Source: Acholoe squamosa (taxonomy: Eukaryota; Annelida; Polychaeta; Phyllodocida; Polynoidae). From it: a stretch of DNA of 64,000 nucleotides. Under the pieces are notes generated by a model. It was not told the DNA's origin. It searched no databases and saw only the letters and a program-made list of their open reading frames with translations. Positions 24,301-39,300 of this stretch are shown here, piece by piece. The stretch's first letter is position 1; each line of letters starts with the position of its first letter. The translations under genes and the position numbers were made by a program. The DNA lies in the NCBI GenBank assembly GCA_949317995.1, contig OX439040.1, positions 55,028,089-55,092,088 of the forward strand, in the 5' to 3' direction.

Positions 24301-27300
24301 CCAGAACATCTTATACTCAAGAAAGTTCTCTAGTCGCATCATCGAGAAAGGTGATTGTTAATAGACGTCAGGTCTATTCCTTTTATAAAAGTGTCTTCCA
24401 TATAGAAGCTTCACCCTTTCGACTGACTGAATGGTCTTCACATAGATATTGCTAGCTTTTGATGGGATCCAAATAAAAGCTAACATATACATTAGGTAAC
24501 TCAAATGATTATATTATGTTTGTCTGCAGTGTCCTAGCATTGGCTCAGGTAAGCTTTCAGGTGCAAATAGAAGATAGTAGAATAGAGATGAATCAATTTC
24601 TACTTTTACTCTTGATTGCTAGTGACACCTAAGTATAGTGATGACAGTATCATTCAAGGAATATATTGGCTTGCCATTGTCAATACCGACTTGGCGGGTT
24701 GGAGGTGGCGGCGTTGTGTCTAGCTGCAGAGCTGGTTATCAGCATGTACCTTACACTGGTTGTAGGGGTCAGTATTGTAATACCCTGAGATACTGGTGGG
24801 AATACACTCTCTCCCAACTTACTCACAACAGTGCTATTAGGACTTAATGAAGTATCTCATGGTGGCTTAAGAATATATAATTCCACCTTCAATGGTATGT
24901 TGAGCAAAGGCTATGAAAACTCACTCCTCCAGGTGTGAAGTATTCACACCTAGACTGTAGAGGTGCGGAGTCTCACCCATGTATTGAGTGTCTTCCCGAC
25001 CCCTGAGATCTGTTTCATATGCATTCTTTATTTAAGATCGATCTTTCCACACTATGAGTGACCACTTAAGATCAGTCATTTGGGAATGACTACTAGTGTT
25101 TCAGAACAAGCTGTCAATCATATTGGAACTTAAGACTGGTCCTTTAGAAACAGCAGTTAATTGGACATAGGGGCAGTAATCAAGATCCATCTTTAGGTCA
25201 CTTGTAGACCAATCATTCAGCTAGTAAGATCAGTCACCCAGGTGTAGAATATGCGTCTACTTTGTTAGGGAGTGATCATTTTTTAACAACAGGGGGGGGG
25301 GGGGCTGGTGGGTTTGAGGGGGGGTCAGAATTTTTTCAACCCCTTGACCGGGGTGGCAGAATTTTTTCAAAGGGCACGTTCGCGCGTGATTTTCGGCAAA
25401 CCCACCAGCCCCCCCCCCTGTTGTTAAAAAATGATCACTTCCTTATTTCACAATAGAAAAGGGTATTATAAAAGGGTATTTCATTTTGATATATTCCTGA
25501 CATCATGGATTAAAATGATAATATGTGGAATTCCACTAATTGATATGATTTTTCCCATTTATGTGTACCCTCAACCTTCCACATAAATCAGCTACTTTAT
25601 GTTGGTCATATGTCACTCTTGTAAACAATGACTCTTTACTCATAAGCTTCACTCCCCATTTCCTTTTGAAACACCTCCTACTAAGAGTGAGCTATGAAGA
25701 TATGACAAATGAACCCAATGATCGATCTTAACACCACCTTACTAGCATCCTGCTCATAAGTCTATGTCACTCATATATGGCCCTTGTGAAACAGGTCTCT
25801 GAAGCTGCAAATCTCACGAGAACGCATGTTAATTAGCCTGAGCTGGTAACTGTAGTGCATACACACCTGTATGGACTGCCTGTATGGTACTAGCTCTCAC
25901 AGGACAACATGCAACGTTGGTATAGGGAACAGAGCCATTCCTGTATGGAGGTGGCCATCTTGAAATCAGTTATGTAACTGACCCCCGATGGCCATCTTGG
26001 ATCTGGCAGAGGATTGTGGGTAATCTCTTATCTTCCCCTCCACCCACATAAAACGATGGGAATTGATATGACTGATAAGCTGCAGCTGCCTCTATCTTAG
26101 GGAGCGATCACTATTTATGGCAGGGGGGGGGGGTGAGAATTTCGTTGGGCAAATACCTGAAAATGAAGCATCCCCCCAATGTGAATATCCCGAAATTAAC
26201 TGCCTCCCCCACAGAAATACCCCAAAATAAATTGCCCCCCTCTATTTGAATACCCCAAAATGGAGTGCCCCCCTCCCATGAGAATACCCAGTACCCCAAT
26301 ATAAAGCGCTGCCCACAGCTGGTGTAGTCTGTGATGTCTCGAGTTTGAGCAAATTGAGATGTATTATTGATATTGAATGGTACACATCTTTTTTTACGTT
26401 TGTCATGTGACATCTCATTGATGAGAACATATGATGTGTGCGACCTGTAATGCAAATGCCGAGTGAGGTAAGAGGGGCCACTGAAACTAAGTGGTCAAAA
26501 TTCCCATGTGTATTGAAAAAAAAGTGTATTACAATGTACAATCATATAGGATGTCGTTAGAGCTGTGCTGGAGTGTGCTATTCCCGATGGAACCATGACA
26601 GTTCAATAGTACCTGCAAAATGATAATGTAGGCCAAAAGGGAAGGCAGTTTAGCTTTTGTCTAAAAATGAAGAGGGGATGTAGAATTGCTAGCTACTCAT
26701 TGTTCACTTCTGATCTCTAGGTTGACATAAGAATCAGCTGAATGTTGAATCTATGGTGAACAGTGTTCAATAATCGGTTTCTAAAATTGATTCATCATTG
26801 AACAGGTTTGTATGGCCATAAGGCTATCGAATAAGCTTGTGACTGAAAATGCTAACATAGTGCAGCTGCCGAACTTGACATTATATCTGAAGGTTTGCAA
26901 GTGAAGGAACTTTGAAATACAACACTAACCAATACAGGTAAAACCTGGTAGCACCTTGGTGACAGAGCGGAACCAACGGACACGTCTGCATCCTATAGGG
27001 AACAGAGCCATTGCTATTACCAAGCAAATTAGCTAGGTGGCTCATGAAGTCGGGGGGCTAGATCAGCATTTGGCCTCTTTGTACAGTTTACTTTGGTTTG
27101 CCCTTCCTAATAGTATCCCTATCCCCTCCAATCACACCTAAAACAATGGACAGGTACTCAAGGTGATTAAGGGAGCGTTCATTATTTATGGCAGGGGGGG
27201 TGAGTATTTCGAGGGGGGGCAGCTCATTTTGGGACATTTGCAAGGGGGAGGCATTTTATTTTACGGTATTTCTGTGGGGGAGGCACTTCATTTTTGGATA

Positions 27301-30300
27301 TTCATGTAGGGGGGCGCTTTATTTTTGGACATTTCTGCTAGGGGATATTTCATTTTACTTTTTAGGGCACTGGTATTTGTCATTAGCCAGATTTTATTCC
27401 TATTTTCGAGCAAAATTAGCTTCTAAATTATTTTCTCCCAAACTCTCCCCTGGCTTATGACCAGGTTTTATTGCTATAAATTATAGAGCATCCTCTTGAA
27501 ATTTCAACCCAAAATCAGCTCATAACATTTTCCCAAACTCTAACCCTGGCTTATGACTGAGGCATATGGACAGGGTTTTCCAGTAATTCCTAGTCTAAAA
27601 GGGGGTGTGCACTTATTAGAGTATGTGCGTAAATTACATCAAAAACGTTATATATTCTAATATACCTGTAGGATCAATTAAAGGCAAACACAAAGACTTG
27701 TGTACTGGTACTGTAAACGTAGATATTTTCGCGTGTATAAATTTTCGCCGAAAAGGTAAATACTTAAATTCACAGATTTTTAATTAAAAAGTCTGTATTG
27801 TCAGGATACAGAGGGCTAAGGGAATCAATTTTAAGAATTTTTTCGACCCCTTGACCAGGGGTTCAAAAAAATTTCACCTGTTATCAGCGAAAAAGCCTGG
27901 GCTTTATGCATTCGCACACGATTTTTGGCCCTTCGGGGGGTTGCCAAAAAAGATTTTAACCCTTGAGGGGGGAGGGCAAATTTTTTTAGCGCGTCTGCGT
28001 GCAACCCCACCAGTCCCCCTGTTAAAAAATTACTCTGTGAGTATGAAATAAAATATAGGGCCACTTATAATGACATCCATTGGGGAAACAATCTGTTTGT
28101 AAGTGAGTTGTACCACCATTGGTGGTGTTTGTGTCTACAGGAGTTTTCTATGTTTATTTCTTGTCTCTTTGCTTTAGACAAAAACATGTGCTACTGGCAT
28201 CACTACAAAGATATGTTTACTCTATAATTCTATGGATGCTTTAAACCATGGACGTTGCTCTCCTTACTTGCTATATTAGGCCGCTTTTCATATCTAGTAC
28301 CGGTACCTTGTGAGCTGAGCTTACAACATCCAAACATTCATTTCTATCACAGGTCAAACATTCTAGATATAATTTGGTCTAGTCTCAGAAAGACCTCCAT
28401 ATCCCACCTGAGAGACAGACAGAGACAGAAAAAAAAAGAAGGAAAAGGGAGTACTAAGTCTTTGCTTTGTATACCTAAACTAATCGGGAGGATAGTAGGA
28501 AGAGACTCAAGGAAAGTACCTTCAGGCATAGAACTTGTACGGCCTCTTTAAGCCACGTGCAATCAGGGTATGCATGTCTCATCCAATGTTAGTATGATAT
28601 TGTTATGCTAGTATGTTGGCTCTAAACTGACTAGAGGAGCCTCTCTCTGTGAGACATACTACGAATACAACTGTGATGAAGTATATTTCATTATGGCATA
28701 AATTATTATAGGTAACCTCTTCCCAAACTGACAGGCTAGGTTAGTATCTGGGCTGGAGGGTGTTGCTCCTATGGTAAATGGAGTTGTCAGTATGTTCCGT
28801 CTTTTCAAAATAAGTCACGCTGTGCTTCACCATTCAACTTGCCCTCACCACATTAGTCTTAAAAGTCACCTGCCTTGTTTAAAATAGAAATAGCTGCACT
28901 ATCAGGTACCTACTCATGTTACACACTCTACACTATACTTACTGACTTCTCCCAACTAGGTACCTATTCAAATCACCCTTTTCTAGCACAGTACTAGCAT
29001 GACCACTTGTAAGCAGCACAAGTGAAAAGTTATCACTACATGGAAAGCCAGTTCTGCAGAAGAGGCACTTCTTAGCCAGTACTACTTTTTCCCATAGGAG
29101 CAACACCCTCCTGACCTTTGGAGGCCTTCCTTGCAAGACAGCATGTAACCAGCTTGACCTACCGTCCGCATCCACTTCATTGACCATGTCCTGTAGTTCC
29201 GGTTCCGTTGGGTTTTGACCTAGTGATCTCATTACTGTACCCAATTCACTGGCGCTGATGTTACCATCAGAGTTTTTGTCGAATAAGGAGAAGGCTTCCT
29301 TAAATTCTGAAAGATAAAAGACAGAAACATGTGATGATTGGTAAATATTCTACTTGGTATTATCTCAAGAATACTTTGTACAGGCATCGAATTGTGTCCA
29401 GGATGCATGAGATTCAGGTCTGCAAAAAATCGACGGGTCAAGGTTTAAACCAAAGCTGGTTTTTTTTCTTCTTTTTTTTTCTTTCTCTTACTTTTTTCTC
29501 ATGAACCTGCAATTTCGATATTTGCATTATTTCCATAAAACCATACCATGAGATTAGTGCAGTTATCACTCGCATGTAAATATTCCTTCAAGTTATGATA
29601 AATGCATGCAGCTTCACTGTGTTTAGTGCTCTATCCCAGTGGGTACTAATATCAATTCAATATCGAAACATTACTAAGAAACAGTTGATCGACCAGTTGA
29701 AATTATTAATTTGTGACCCATCAAGGGAGAACACCCCTCAGCAGGGGATTTTTGATTCCCCATTTGGCCACCAGGGGGCATTGGAGAGGTAAAATTACTC
29801 TAAAATCATTATAAAAATACATTAAGCTGATTTTTTATGCAGAATTCAATGGTCTCATTTAAAATGCACCATTTTCAGTAGAAATGGCCCATATTTGGAT
29901 GGTAAAATGAACATTTTTCATGAGAAATCAACCTATATGCCTGCTCTTGGTTGCATGGCAACCATCCCAATAATCAAAATTTGCAGATTTGTATGCCAAT
30001 TTTCGGGGATACTCACCAAAAACCCAAAACTGAATACAGAAATGGAAAATTCCTTCTAGATCAAAATCTATGATAAAAATCACCATTATTGTTATGTATT
30101 TTTTTTAAATGAGCAGTACTCGTTTATTGACTGTAGAGTAGTACATAACTAAATGAAGTATCAAGCCGCTATGTTTGTTTCTGACACGAAGTATACTAGA
30201 CAATTCAAGCACATGTAGTTTAACATATCATCAGTTTTTTTTTGTTCTTGGTTAACATAAAAGACATTAGACAGCACAGACACATATAGGACATAACAAG

Positions 30301-33300
30301 AACGCCACAGGACAGCACAGGCACAGTTCTTAGATATCAGATTCTGACCAAACTGCATCAATTTCTCCAAGATGTTCACCCAGATTACAATTTTTTTCAT
30401 ATTGTTTTCTTGCTTACAGATATCTTTTTCGGTCAAGCTTTTAGGGTTAAATTCCCTAGGCCAGTCTAGCACGTCCAGATGTTTACCGTGGAACAATCTT
30501 TGTCTGTACAAGTAGAATCTAATGGTGATCAAAATAAAGTTCTTAATTGTGGCTGTGGGTGTTTTGTCTGGATTGTTGAGAATCAAATCTTTCTCATTTA
30601 TATCATCTATCGATAGGTTTAATACATTTTTTGTCCATTTTCTGACTGTACACCAAAAGAATGCTATAATATCTGGACAGTGTAACAGAAAGTGAGCAAT
30701 GTTATCCTCTTGCCCACAATATATAAGCATTCTGTGGAGTCTATACCCTTATGTTTGAACAAATATAGCCTGCAGGGTAATATGTGGTGGTGAATCTTAA
30801 ATTGCAGAGATTGAAGTTTAGGTTCCCTAGTTGCCCTAAAAGCACTTGTATATCGTCTTTTCCATAAGTCGGATTCATACACGGATAGTTCTCTTCCCAT
30901 TTGAATTGGGCAGGAGGGATGCTATGGTGCACCTCCCTTACCAGATCATATATCTTCTTACTAGACATTTCAAATAGATTCACAGTAGCACAGTAGTTAA
31001 TGGACGGCGGTTGATTTCCTTACAAGTCATTCTACCTGACCATGGAATGGCACTTTTGATTTGCAACATTTGCAGGAAATTACACTTTATACCATACACA
31101 GCTTCTACTTCCATATGAGTCATGAATCTACAATTTGATAACAAATCTCCTTTCTGCACAATATCTGCCTCTCTCCACGCTTTCCATTGAATAGGTTTCT
31201 TGTTACACTTAATCAGGTCATTATTCCAAATACTGTCATTCTAGTATTCTGCTTCTTCTAATAGATCATGGTGGTATAGCTTTGCCCATGTTTCCAACAT
31301 GTCCTTATAAAATGGGCTTAATGTTTTTGATCATTTTTTTATTCTTTTCTAGAAAGGTGTAATAGAGGGAGGTTTGCACATTAAGAACATGTCTTGGATA
31401 CAGTGTCCATCTCTGATGATCAGATGTACATAATCTCTTAATCCAGTTAAATCAGTTTGCTTTGACCATAGACTCAAAGTCTAACAGCTTAAGCCCTCCA
31501 TCTTGTATTGGTAGAGACATTGTGTGGTGAGCAACTCTGTTTGAATTACTATCCCACAAAAAAGATTCACTCTGTCAGGCACATAAGTTACACTTACTGG
31601 ATATATCATGACTGGGGTAATTAAACTGTTTATTATTGTTATGTATTTTTATGAAAAAAGCTGATTTATTGTGTTTTAGACATCATTATCGTTTATAACG
31701 TATTTAGAGCTTAATCATTGCTTTCAGATATGAATAACAACCCATGTTCATGGAGGGGTTCTGACATACCTATTAGGAATATCTAAGCTAATAATGTCTC
31801 ATTTTATAGATCTTGAGATGAACTTTGATAATGAATTTTCCTGCAGAGGGGTGTTTTTGCTTGCCTGGTCACATTTGATACTTCAAGGTCCTGTGCTGAC
31901 TGAGATATTGAACAGTCAGTTATGTTGCCAATGCCTATCCTTCCGTCCTGTACAGTCTAGATCTAAATCCATACACTGTTAGACTGGGACATGAGGTTTA
32001 AAGTAGATTGCTTCTATTTTTGGAAAACAGTAGTAGTTGCTATCAGTACAAATCCAATGCCTCAATGTGGATTGCCCTGTACCCAGTACAGTGGTCTTTA
32101 TAGCCCATTTACAATTATGGCATGTGTACTTCCAATATACACAATCATGAGTGCTGTCAGTACGCATCATATAAGTTCCTCCTCTCATTAAGCTGGTCTC
32201 ATTAGGGAGTTTTAAACTAGCTGATATACAAACATATGACTACAGCTTGGTTGAGCTGGCTTTAATTGACTACAGGTGTCTAACAGGGAAGAGCTCATGT
32301 AAGCCATGAAGCAGCTCTTTCAAAACAATTGACGTAGCTAGAAATAGCATTTTACTTATATCTGAAGCAGCCTATTTTGATTCAAAAGAGTTCATTTGCA
32401 TCACGCGTGAATGTAGTTCTGGCAAGTAGATCATGCATCATGGGGTTGAAACACATTAAAAATAACTATTTTGTTTGATTTCTATGCAACATAGGTACAA
32501 AAGTTACCATCAGAAAAATTCAATTCTCACATGAATACAATTATCCCATCTTCTAATCATCTGTGTGCTATTGCTTGGAGTTTAAATTCATCCTGTTATT
32601 TATCTGTTATTTATAGTGCTTTCTATTCAACTTTCTCAAGATAAACATGTGGCTATTTCTGTTAGAATTGTCGTGCATAACAGGAAGAATGTCCTTTTTC
32701 TGTCCTTTATTTCCCAGCATTTTTAGCTTCGTTCTCTTTTGCATCTCAGGTGAAAGAGTCCTAGAAAGAGTACACAGATTTATTCTGTCACTTTAAATGA
32801 TTGAGTTGGCTGGCGGGTTTAGATCAAGGTTGGGGAAAATTTCACCAGGTATTTACAAAGGGTACCATATGATGTGCAGTTGTCAAAGGTACAAAGAAAG
32901 TATGGGGCTCAGACCTGTTTGTGAGATAATCAACATTCAGATTTGGCTATCAAACCTGTGGTCTGATTATAGAGCAGTCTGACACATGTTTAATCTGATC
33001 GAATTCCTTTGAAAACTCATTAGAGTTTGATATAACTTCACCACAGCATTCTCTCTGGTAGTGCCTATACTAAAATTTAATAGTATAGGCACTACCAGTA
33101 TAGTGTTTTGGATGAATGAAACAGAAATCATAATGATTTCTTCTAGGTGACCAACTGCAACAGCCTTTATGACACGTGTGTATTCTTTCTGCCTTATAGT
33201 CAAAGGGTCCAGAGTCTGAGTCTCTTCAATACCAATCTATGTAGGCTAGTAGTTAACATACCGGTATTTTGTTTCCCCGATGCCAATACAATACAAGGCA

Positions 33301-36300
33301 CCTGGTGTCCACACGTGACCTATTGTTACTAAGGCTAGCCATTCACTATTGTTACCAAGGCTAGCCACTCCCTATCACTACTAAGGCTATCCACTTCCCA
33401 TTGGTACCAAGGCTAGCCACTCCTTATCATTGCCAAGTCTAGTCGCTCCCTATTTTTATCAAAGCTAGCCACTTCCTATTGTTACTAAGGTTAGCCCCTC
33501 CCCATTGTTACTTAGGCTAGCCACTTCCCATTGGTACCAAGACTAGCCACTCCATATTGTCACCAAGCCTAGTCACACCCCATAGTTACTAGGACTAGCC
33601 ACTCCCTATTGTTACCAAGGCCAGCCACTCCTCATCGCTACTAAGGCTGGCCACTGCCTATTGCTACTACGGCCAGCCACTCCCCGTTGTTATCAAGGCT
33701 AGCCACTTCCTACTGTTACTAAGGCTAGCCACTCCCCATTCTTACCAAGGCTAGCCACTCCCAAGTGTTACCAAGGCTAGCCACTCCCTATTGTCACTTA
33801 GATTAGTTTTACGAGACGGCCCTCATATCTAGAGCAGATATCTCAGAAGACTAGTTATTGAAACGTGCGGGCTTCCCTAGCCCACTTAAAAGGGTCTACT
33901 TCTCATCTTTCCTATCCCCTCAGGATGTGTGTGGTGCACATATGCGCGGGCACTGACACATTCCTCTCTGAAATTGTGTGATGTAGTTCTCGCCATGAAT
34001 ATGACCTTAGCTGTCGAAATGGCGATAAACATCTATTACTCACTCACTCACTTATTGAAACGTGTCCAAACAAAGCCTCATCGAGTACGGAGGCTCGTGA
34101 GTGCTGTGGTCTTTCTAAGAACGAGCCCCGGTGGAGTTACGTAACAATTATTACCTTTACTTAAATAATGTGAAACTCGATGTTATTGAGGTTTATCACA
34201 CCTCGGAGTAGAAATTGGTCGACAGGGAAAATAGTTTTTATCAGTAAGGTGTGGAAACAACAACTTGTTTATTGCAAATAAAACGGATGTATTGACTCAT
34301 TGTCGTATCCTTGAGCATTCCAATGTTAGATGATAATATCTGTCATGTATGGCCATGGTCCCTCAGTTTTGTGTGTGGAATATTAAACACCAAAACCATA
34401 AGATCAAAGATCAATCTATCCATGACGTATCATCTCAGTCATAAGCCTATGCTAGCTCATTCATGTATCCTAATACCTTGTTCCATCAACAGTTTCTTTT
34501 TTCCATGCGAGGTCAGAACCCCCTCAATCAGTAAAGCCATGAAGCACACAAAAATTGTAGAGATATAATCTGTTCCCATGCTTCATCCACTTAACAGGCA
34601 CCTTCCTGTACACATAAAGGTTCCCATAATGAGTGAGTAGCGAGCCCACCAATGGTGTAGACCGTAAACCAAGCCAGACGCTCAACCTCAAACATGTACT
34701 CCTTGCAAGTTCCTTAACATACAAAACCCATATAAATTCTATCTAATATATTGCATCTCTTACTGAACACTTTGGTCTGGGGAAGTCTACATAGATCAGG
34801 GTACGTAGGAGAATAACTGATTAACTATACAGCACCATGATGATAGAAGCGTCAGCAAGGACAGTCATGGTCGTCACCATATCGTTACCATGATCGCTGG
34901 TAGAATATGCTCCAGGTCCAATTGCTTCCTTGATGTCCGCATTTGAACAAAAACGAAGGTTATTGGACGACAAAATGGCTGCCTACATGATATGTCCATA
35001 TACATGTAAAATGCACCACTTAGATGTAAAGCAGGCGTCCATAGCATAGACCTGTCAGTTGTTATTACATAAAGGTCTTACCTGTGAACTACAAGGTGCA
35101 AGTATATGAGAGTGCGGATAGTTCTTCCAGGTGTAAGGATACTAGGAAACACCTGGATGTAAGAACGCCTATGTAAGAGTGACCATGGAACAGTCATGTT
35201 ATAAAAGCCTTTTTTCATATGGTATTGTGCCATTCTATAAGAGCAACATTCTGATTTTACCTCGAGCCTGATCAATTAACACAAAATTGCCTTTTTTTTA
35301 CCACAATGTATGAGCCACTGTGCTGGTAAAACCAAGACTCCTTGTTAACATGAATAAAATGATGGAAGCATTTTATTTTTACCCATATGTATGCTTGGAT
35401 TTAGCATGGTTAGAATGCACTGGATAGATTTTGAGATTTTTCCAGGACAGGATAGACATGCAGAAAGTGGAAAATATATATCTCAGCTCTTACCCCATCT
35501 TAAACCCACACTCAGCCCGCATTGTAAATCGGCTACAAATAGCCCTGTAATCAGGCAGTCGAACCACTTGACTCTCCAGTACTTTGTACATCTGGTATGG
35601 GTAATACTGTAAGGCACAATAAAAAGCGTTGCACTGTTTATTCACGTGGGCGGGCTGACAGTGCATCTGAAGACAGGTAAGATTACGGTGTCGAAAAAAA
35701 AAATTTTTTTCCTTGCTTTTTTCTTTTACTTTTTTTTTACAATTTTTCTAGATGAAAAGGCAGCTGTAACTGAGCGGGTGGACAGGTGGGAAGAAATAGG
35801 AGATCAGAACCCAGGAACCGTTTTGTAGTCTATAAAGCAGAGCAAACAGACAGGTGTACCCATGGAGTAGGCAGCAACAGCAGCGTGCGGAAAGGTTAAC
35901 GGCCATTGTAGGTGTGTGCTTGGGGCAGGGGAGGACATGGAGGTACAGCCGCAGGAGGAAATGGGCAAACTGCAGCCAACCTAGCAGACATTGGGTGCAG
36001 AATAAAAACATCTAAGGTGTATGTATAGAATTCGGATGAAATAAAGGGTACCAAAAAATAAGATTATGTTGTTTATTGCAGGGGGCAATTACCATAGAAG
36101 AAACTGTATCCTTAAAAGGTGTTTTGGTCCATACATTATTTAGCGCTAGGTCCTTATCCATGAGCAACAAAACCTTAGAAATAATCAAACCATAATCTAG
36201 TTCTGTAAAGGGGTAGAGAACCTACTCGATAATTGATGGTGGGAGGGGGTAAAGGTGTCACAGTGGATAACATTTGTGAATAAATGTGTAGAGGTAAGGA

Positions 36301-39300
36301 GAAAGGGTGCTCCGTGCTAAAAGTCAACTTTAAAATTCAGATCACTACCTTTCCAGTGATATATTGCAAGAGAAGATACTCCTGTTAGTTTCAGGGGAAT
36401 GGTTTGCTAAATATGGGTAGGTATGACCATTTCTGAATGGCAATAAGCTCTACGCCTAAATGGTCTTGAGATATATCTATAATTAGCCTAATTTATGCTA
36501 ATTAGCTAAATTAGCATAATTTTCTTATTCTTTTGCCTATAACTTTTGATCTAGAAATGGTATTTTCGTTCTGTTTTCACCATAGTAAACCTGGTGATAA
36601 ATTCTTTCAAATGGGATCATTGATTTTCCTATTTAGAATGGAAATCATGTTTCCATGGTAACAGAAGTCAACAAAAATACCTATTTAGGCCCAAAAACGT
36701 TCTTTTTACAAGCCTAATTTGGAACCTTTTCACCCAAAATATAACATTCTATCAAAAATCATTGAATTCTCCATAGAAAAGTACCCTATAATTGTTTTAG
36801 GCATATCTTTCCTATTCTAGCCAATAGTGGTGCCCCTTGGTGGATAAAACAGGTACTAAATCCCGCAGGAACCCCCATTTCTGCTTGCTGGCTCACAAAT
36901 GCTGTTGTTGTAGTCTGTCCATACAACCACCCCTCAACCACCACCATACGTCATCCCAAGTAGTGTTTCTGATCTCCCTGACACTTTGGTAGCTCAGCCA
37001 AGAACGATTATTATCTATTGCCACGAGATCATCCCAAAGCGACCTTTTTCCACCCGCCGTTAGACGAGGATACAATAATGCTGATGATACACAGCTGAAA
37101 ATGATTTTCTTGAAATCTTAAATAAACTTACCTGATGGACAAAACTACCAGTTTTAAGATTTTTTATTTTCTTAAAACTGGTAGTTTTGTCCACAACGTA
37201 AGATAATTTTTCTAATTTTCTTAAATCAAGAAAAATATTTTTAGCTGTGTATGTATCGCAGCGGCGATATGTATATATGAACAGTAAGCTACAAACTGCA
37301 TATATTGTGTTTTTATCACTCACGGTCCAAAATTATAACAATAACAAATGTGTGTATTGTACAATATAATAAGTATGACAATTTTAAAGGGAAAAGAAAT
37401 GTAGCAAACATATTGCACAGTTACTAAGTTACAGTTTTATAACTATAGTTTGGGCAATTAGCTAATATGTATCCAGTATTTTCATATGTATTAGGCTACT
37501 GATAATCAAATATGGTTCCATCCAAGAGTGTCATTTAAAGGTTGAATTCTATGGAATCTGATAATAAGCAGCCAGAAATCACAATGATGGTCTATTTTCC
37601 AAGAAGTAGGCATCGTGCCGACACATTATTTTCTCTTTCTTTTCTAATCACCCCCTCCCCATCAGAAACTGTCCAGCCCTCTAAACAGATACTTGCCGCC
37701 AAGACTGCCTCTGTTAGTCTCATCTCCATATATGGGCAAATGAGGTTACTATGGCAGCCGCTGACACCTGGCTACTATCATGGAACATAATACAAGTGGG
37801 GGAAATTGTAACCAAGATACCATACTCCTAGCTCTAACCCAACTATAAGAAACCCTTTTTTTCATTTTATTTATTTTCCTTGGTTGACATCAAATAGAGG
37901 CTATGCCATTTTTGGTTAAGCGGTTCATAGCTGCTGACTACGTCATTTTATCTTGCGTGTTCCTCCTACTACTGTGTATTCTGATGGGTCAAGTAGATGG
38001 CGTTATACGAATAAAAATTACTTAAGATACTAACCATTTTCTGAAAGTATCTAGAAACCACATCCAATATTGCATAGGTTAATCTAGGTAGGTTAATTAA
38101 AACCAGTTAACTCCGTGTTTTAATCACCATTATAATCAATTGCAAACTGGTGATGGAGCTTTGACACAGTTGTGTCATTTTGACCGTTTTTTTCTCAATG
38201 CACGTAAGATCCTCAAATGGCCAGTCTGTCCACAATAATTGGTAGAATTACAACTGGTCCATGTCTACCACAGCTAATAGGTATTGGTACACCCCATGGA
38301 CTGTATGTCCACAGGAGCGTGTTGCTCCTATGGTAAAAAGAGCTGTCTGTAGGTGCCATCTTTTCAAAAGAAGTCATGCTCTGCTTCACCATTCAACTTG
38401 CACTCACCACATTAGTCTGAAAAGTCACCTGCCTTGTTTAAAACAGAGAGAGCTGCACTATCAGGTACCTTCTCATGTGACACACTCTATAGTATATTAT
38501 ACTGACTGACTTCTCCAACTAGGTACCTACTCAAATCCCCCTTTTTAAGCACCATACTTGAATGTCCACTTGTGAGCAACAGAAGGGACAAGTTATTGGT
38601 ACATGAAAAGAAAGGTCTGGAAACGAGGGCATTTTTAGCCAGCTCTTCCTTTTACTATAGGAGAATCACCCTCCTGCATTACTAGGTTAGGGGCTTTAGG
38701 TGGACGGTATGTTCCACACGTCCCTAATAGAGATAGTGCATTTTTTTAAACATAGGGGACCCTAAAGAAACTGAAATTCCACCACAACACAGAGAGTGGA
38801 ATGGCAATTGGCAGTACACGCTATCTAACTGCTTCCTTGTTTTACTGGTATACATAGGTATATATCATATTATGCTGAACACTTTGAGGATATTTTTACC
38901 CCTACCCTCACCCCCCTTTTGAAATAAAGAAAATGGTAGTAATAAAAGAACGTAGAGCCGTGTAGCTGACCAAACCTTCCTAGTCCATGTCGAAAGATTT
39001 AAACCATCTGTTGAAAACCTATCATAAGGTTAGCTTACAAAACATATTTGACCTTTCAGAAGATAGATCGGGTTGTAGACCTAGGACGTCAGGGAACGAT
39101 GGTAGCAAGGTATAATACGGATTCTGTTTCCTCGTAGACATTTGGCATTTTATGTATAAGGTCAAATTCCCTATTACAGGAATATAATAAAGAATCTCGG
39201 ACAGGAGGCCGCGTTGCAAAAAGATTGGGACTGCTTCTGTTGAAGGTGCTATTCCCAAAAAGGAACTGACTGACCTCAGGGAATCAATTCTCTGCTGTGT

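Larger units (their letters stand above)
17924..29162 (-). other. calmodulin-like intron B-C (11.2 kb)
   Basis: Contains the TTAA-ended element (17985), three Harbinger-like pieces (25268, 26100, 27171), a degraded relative near 27839-28032, and a CAGGAG-ended element (28753). A GA microsatellite lies at about 21069 and a GC-rich hairpin at 23488-23523. Between 18460 and 25260 I see no further gene or clear transposon; short open frames there match nothing recognisable. Confidence 0.6.

Noticed and set aside
28939-29244. Extension of the calmodulin frame past DADG
   Set aside because: The sequence after the GTAGGT donor at 29162 is intron running into a CAGGAG-ended transposon.
33316-33800. 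Array of regular repeats as a CRISPR-like locus
   Set aside because: Units are contiguous with no unique spacers, copies diverge, and the setting is an animal intron.
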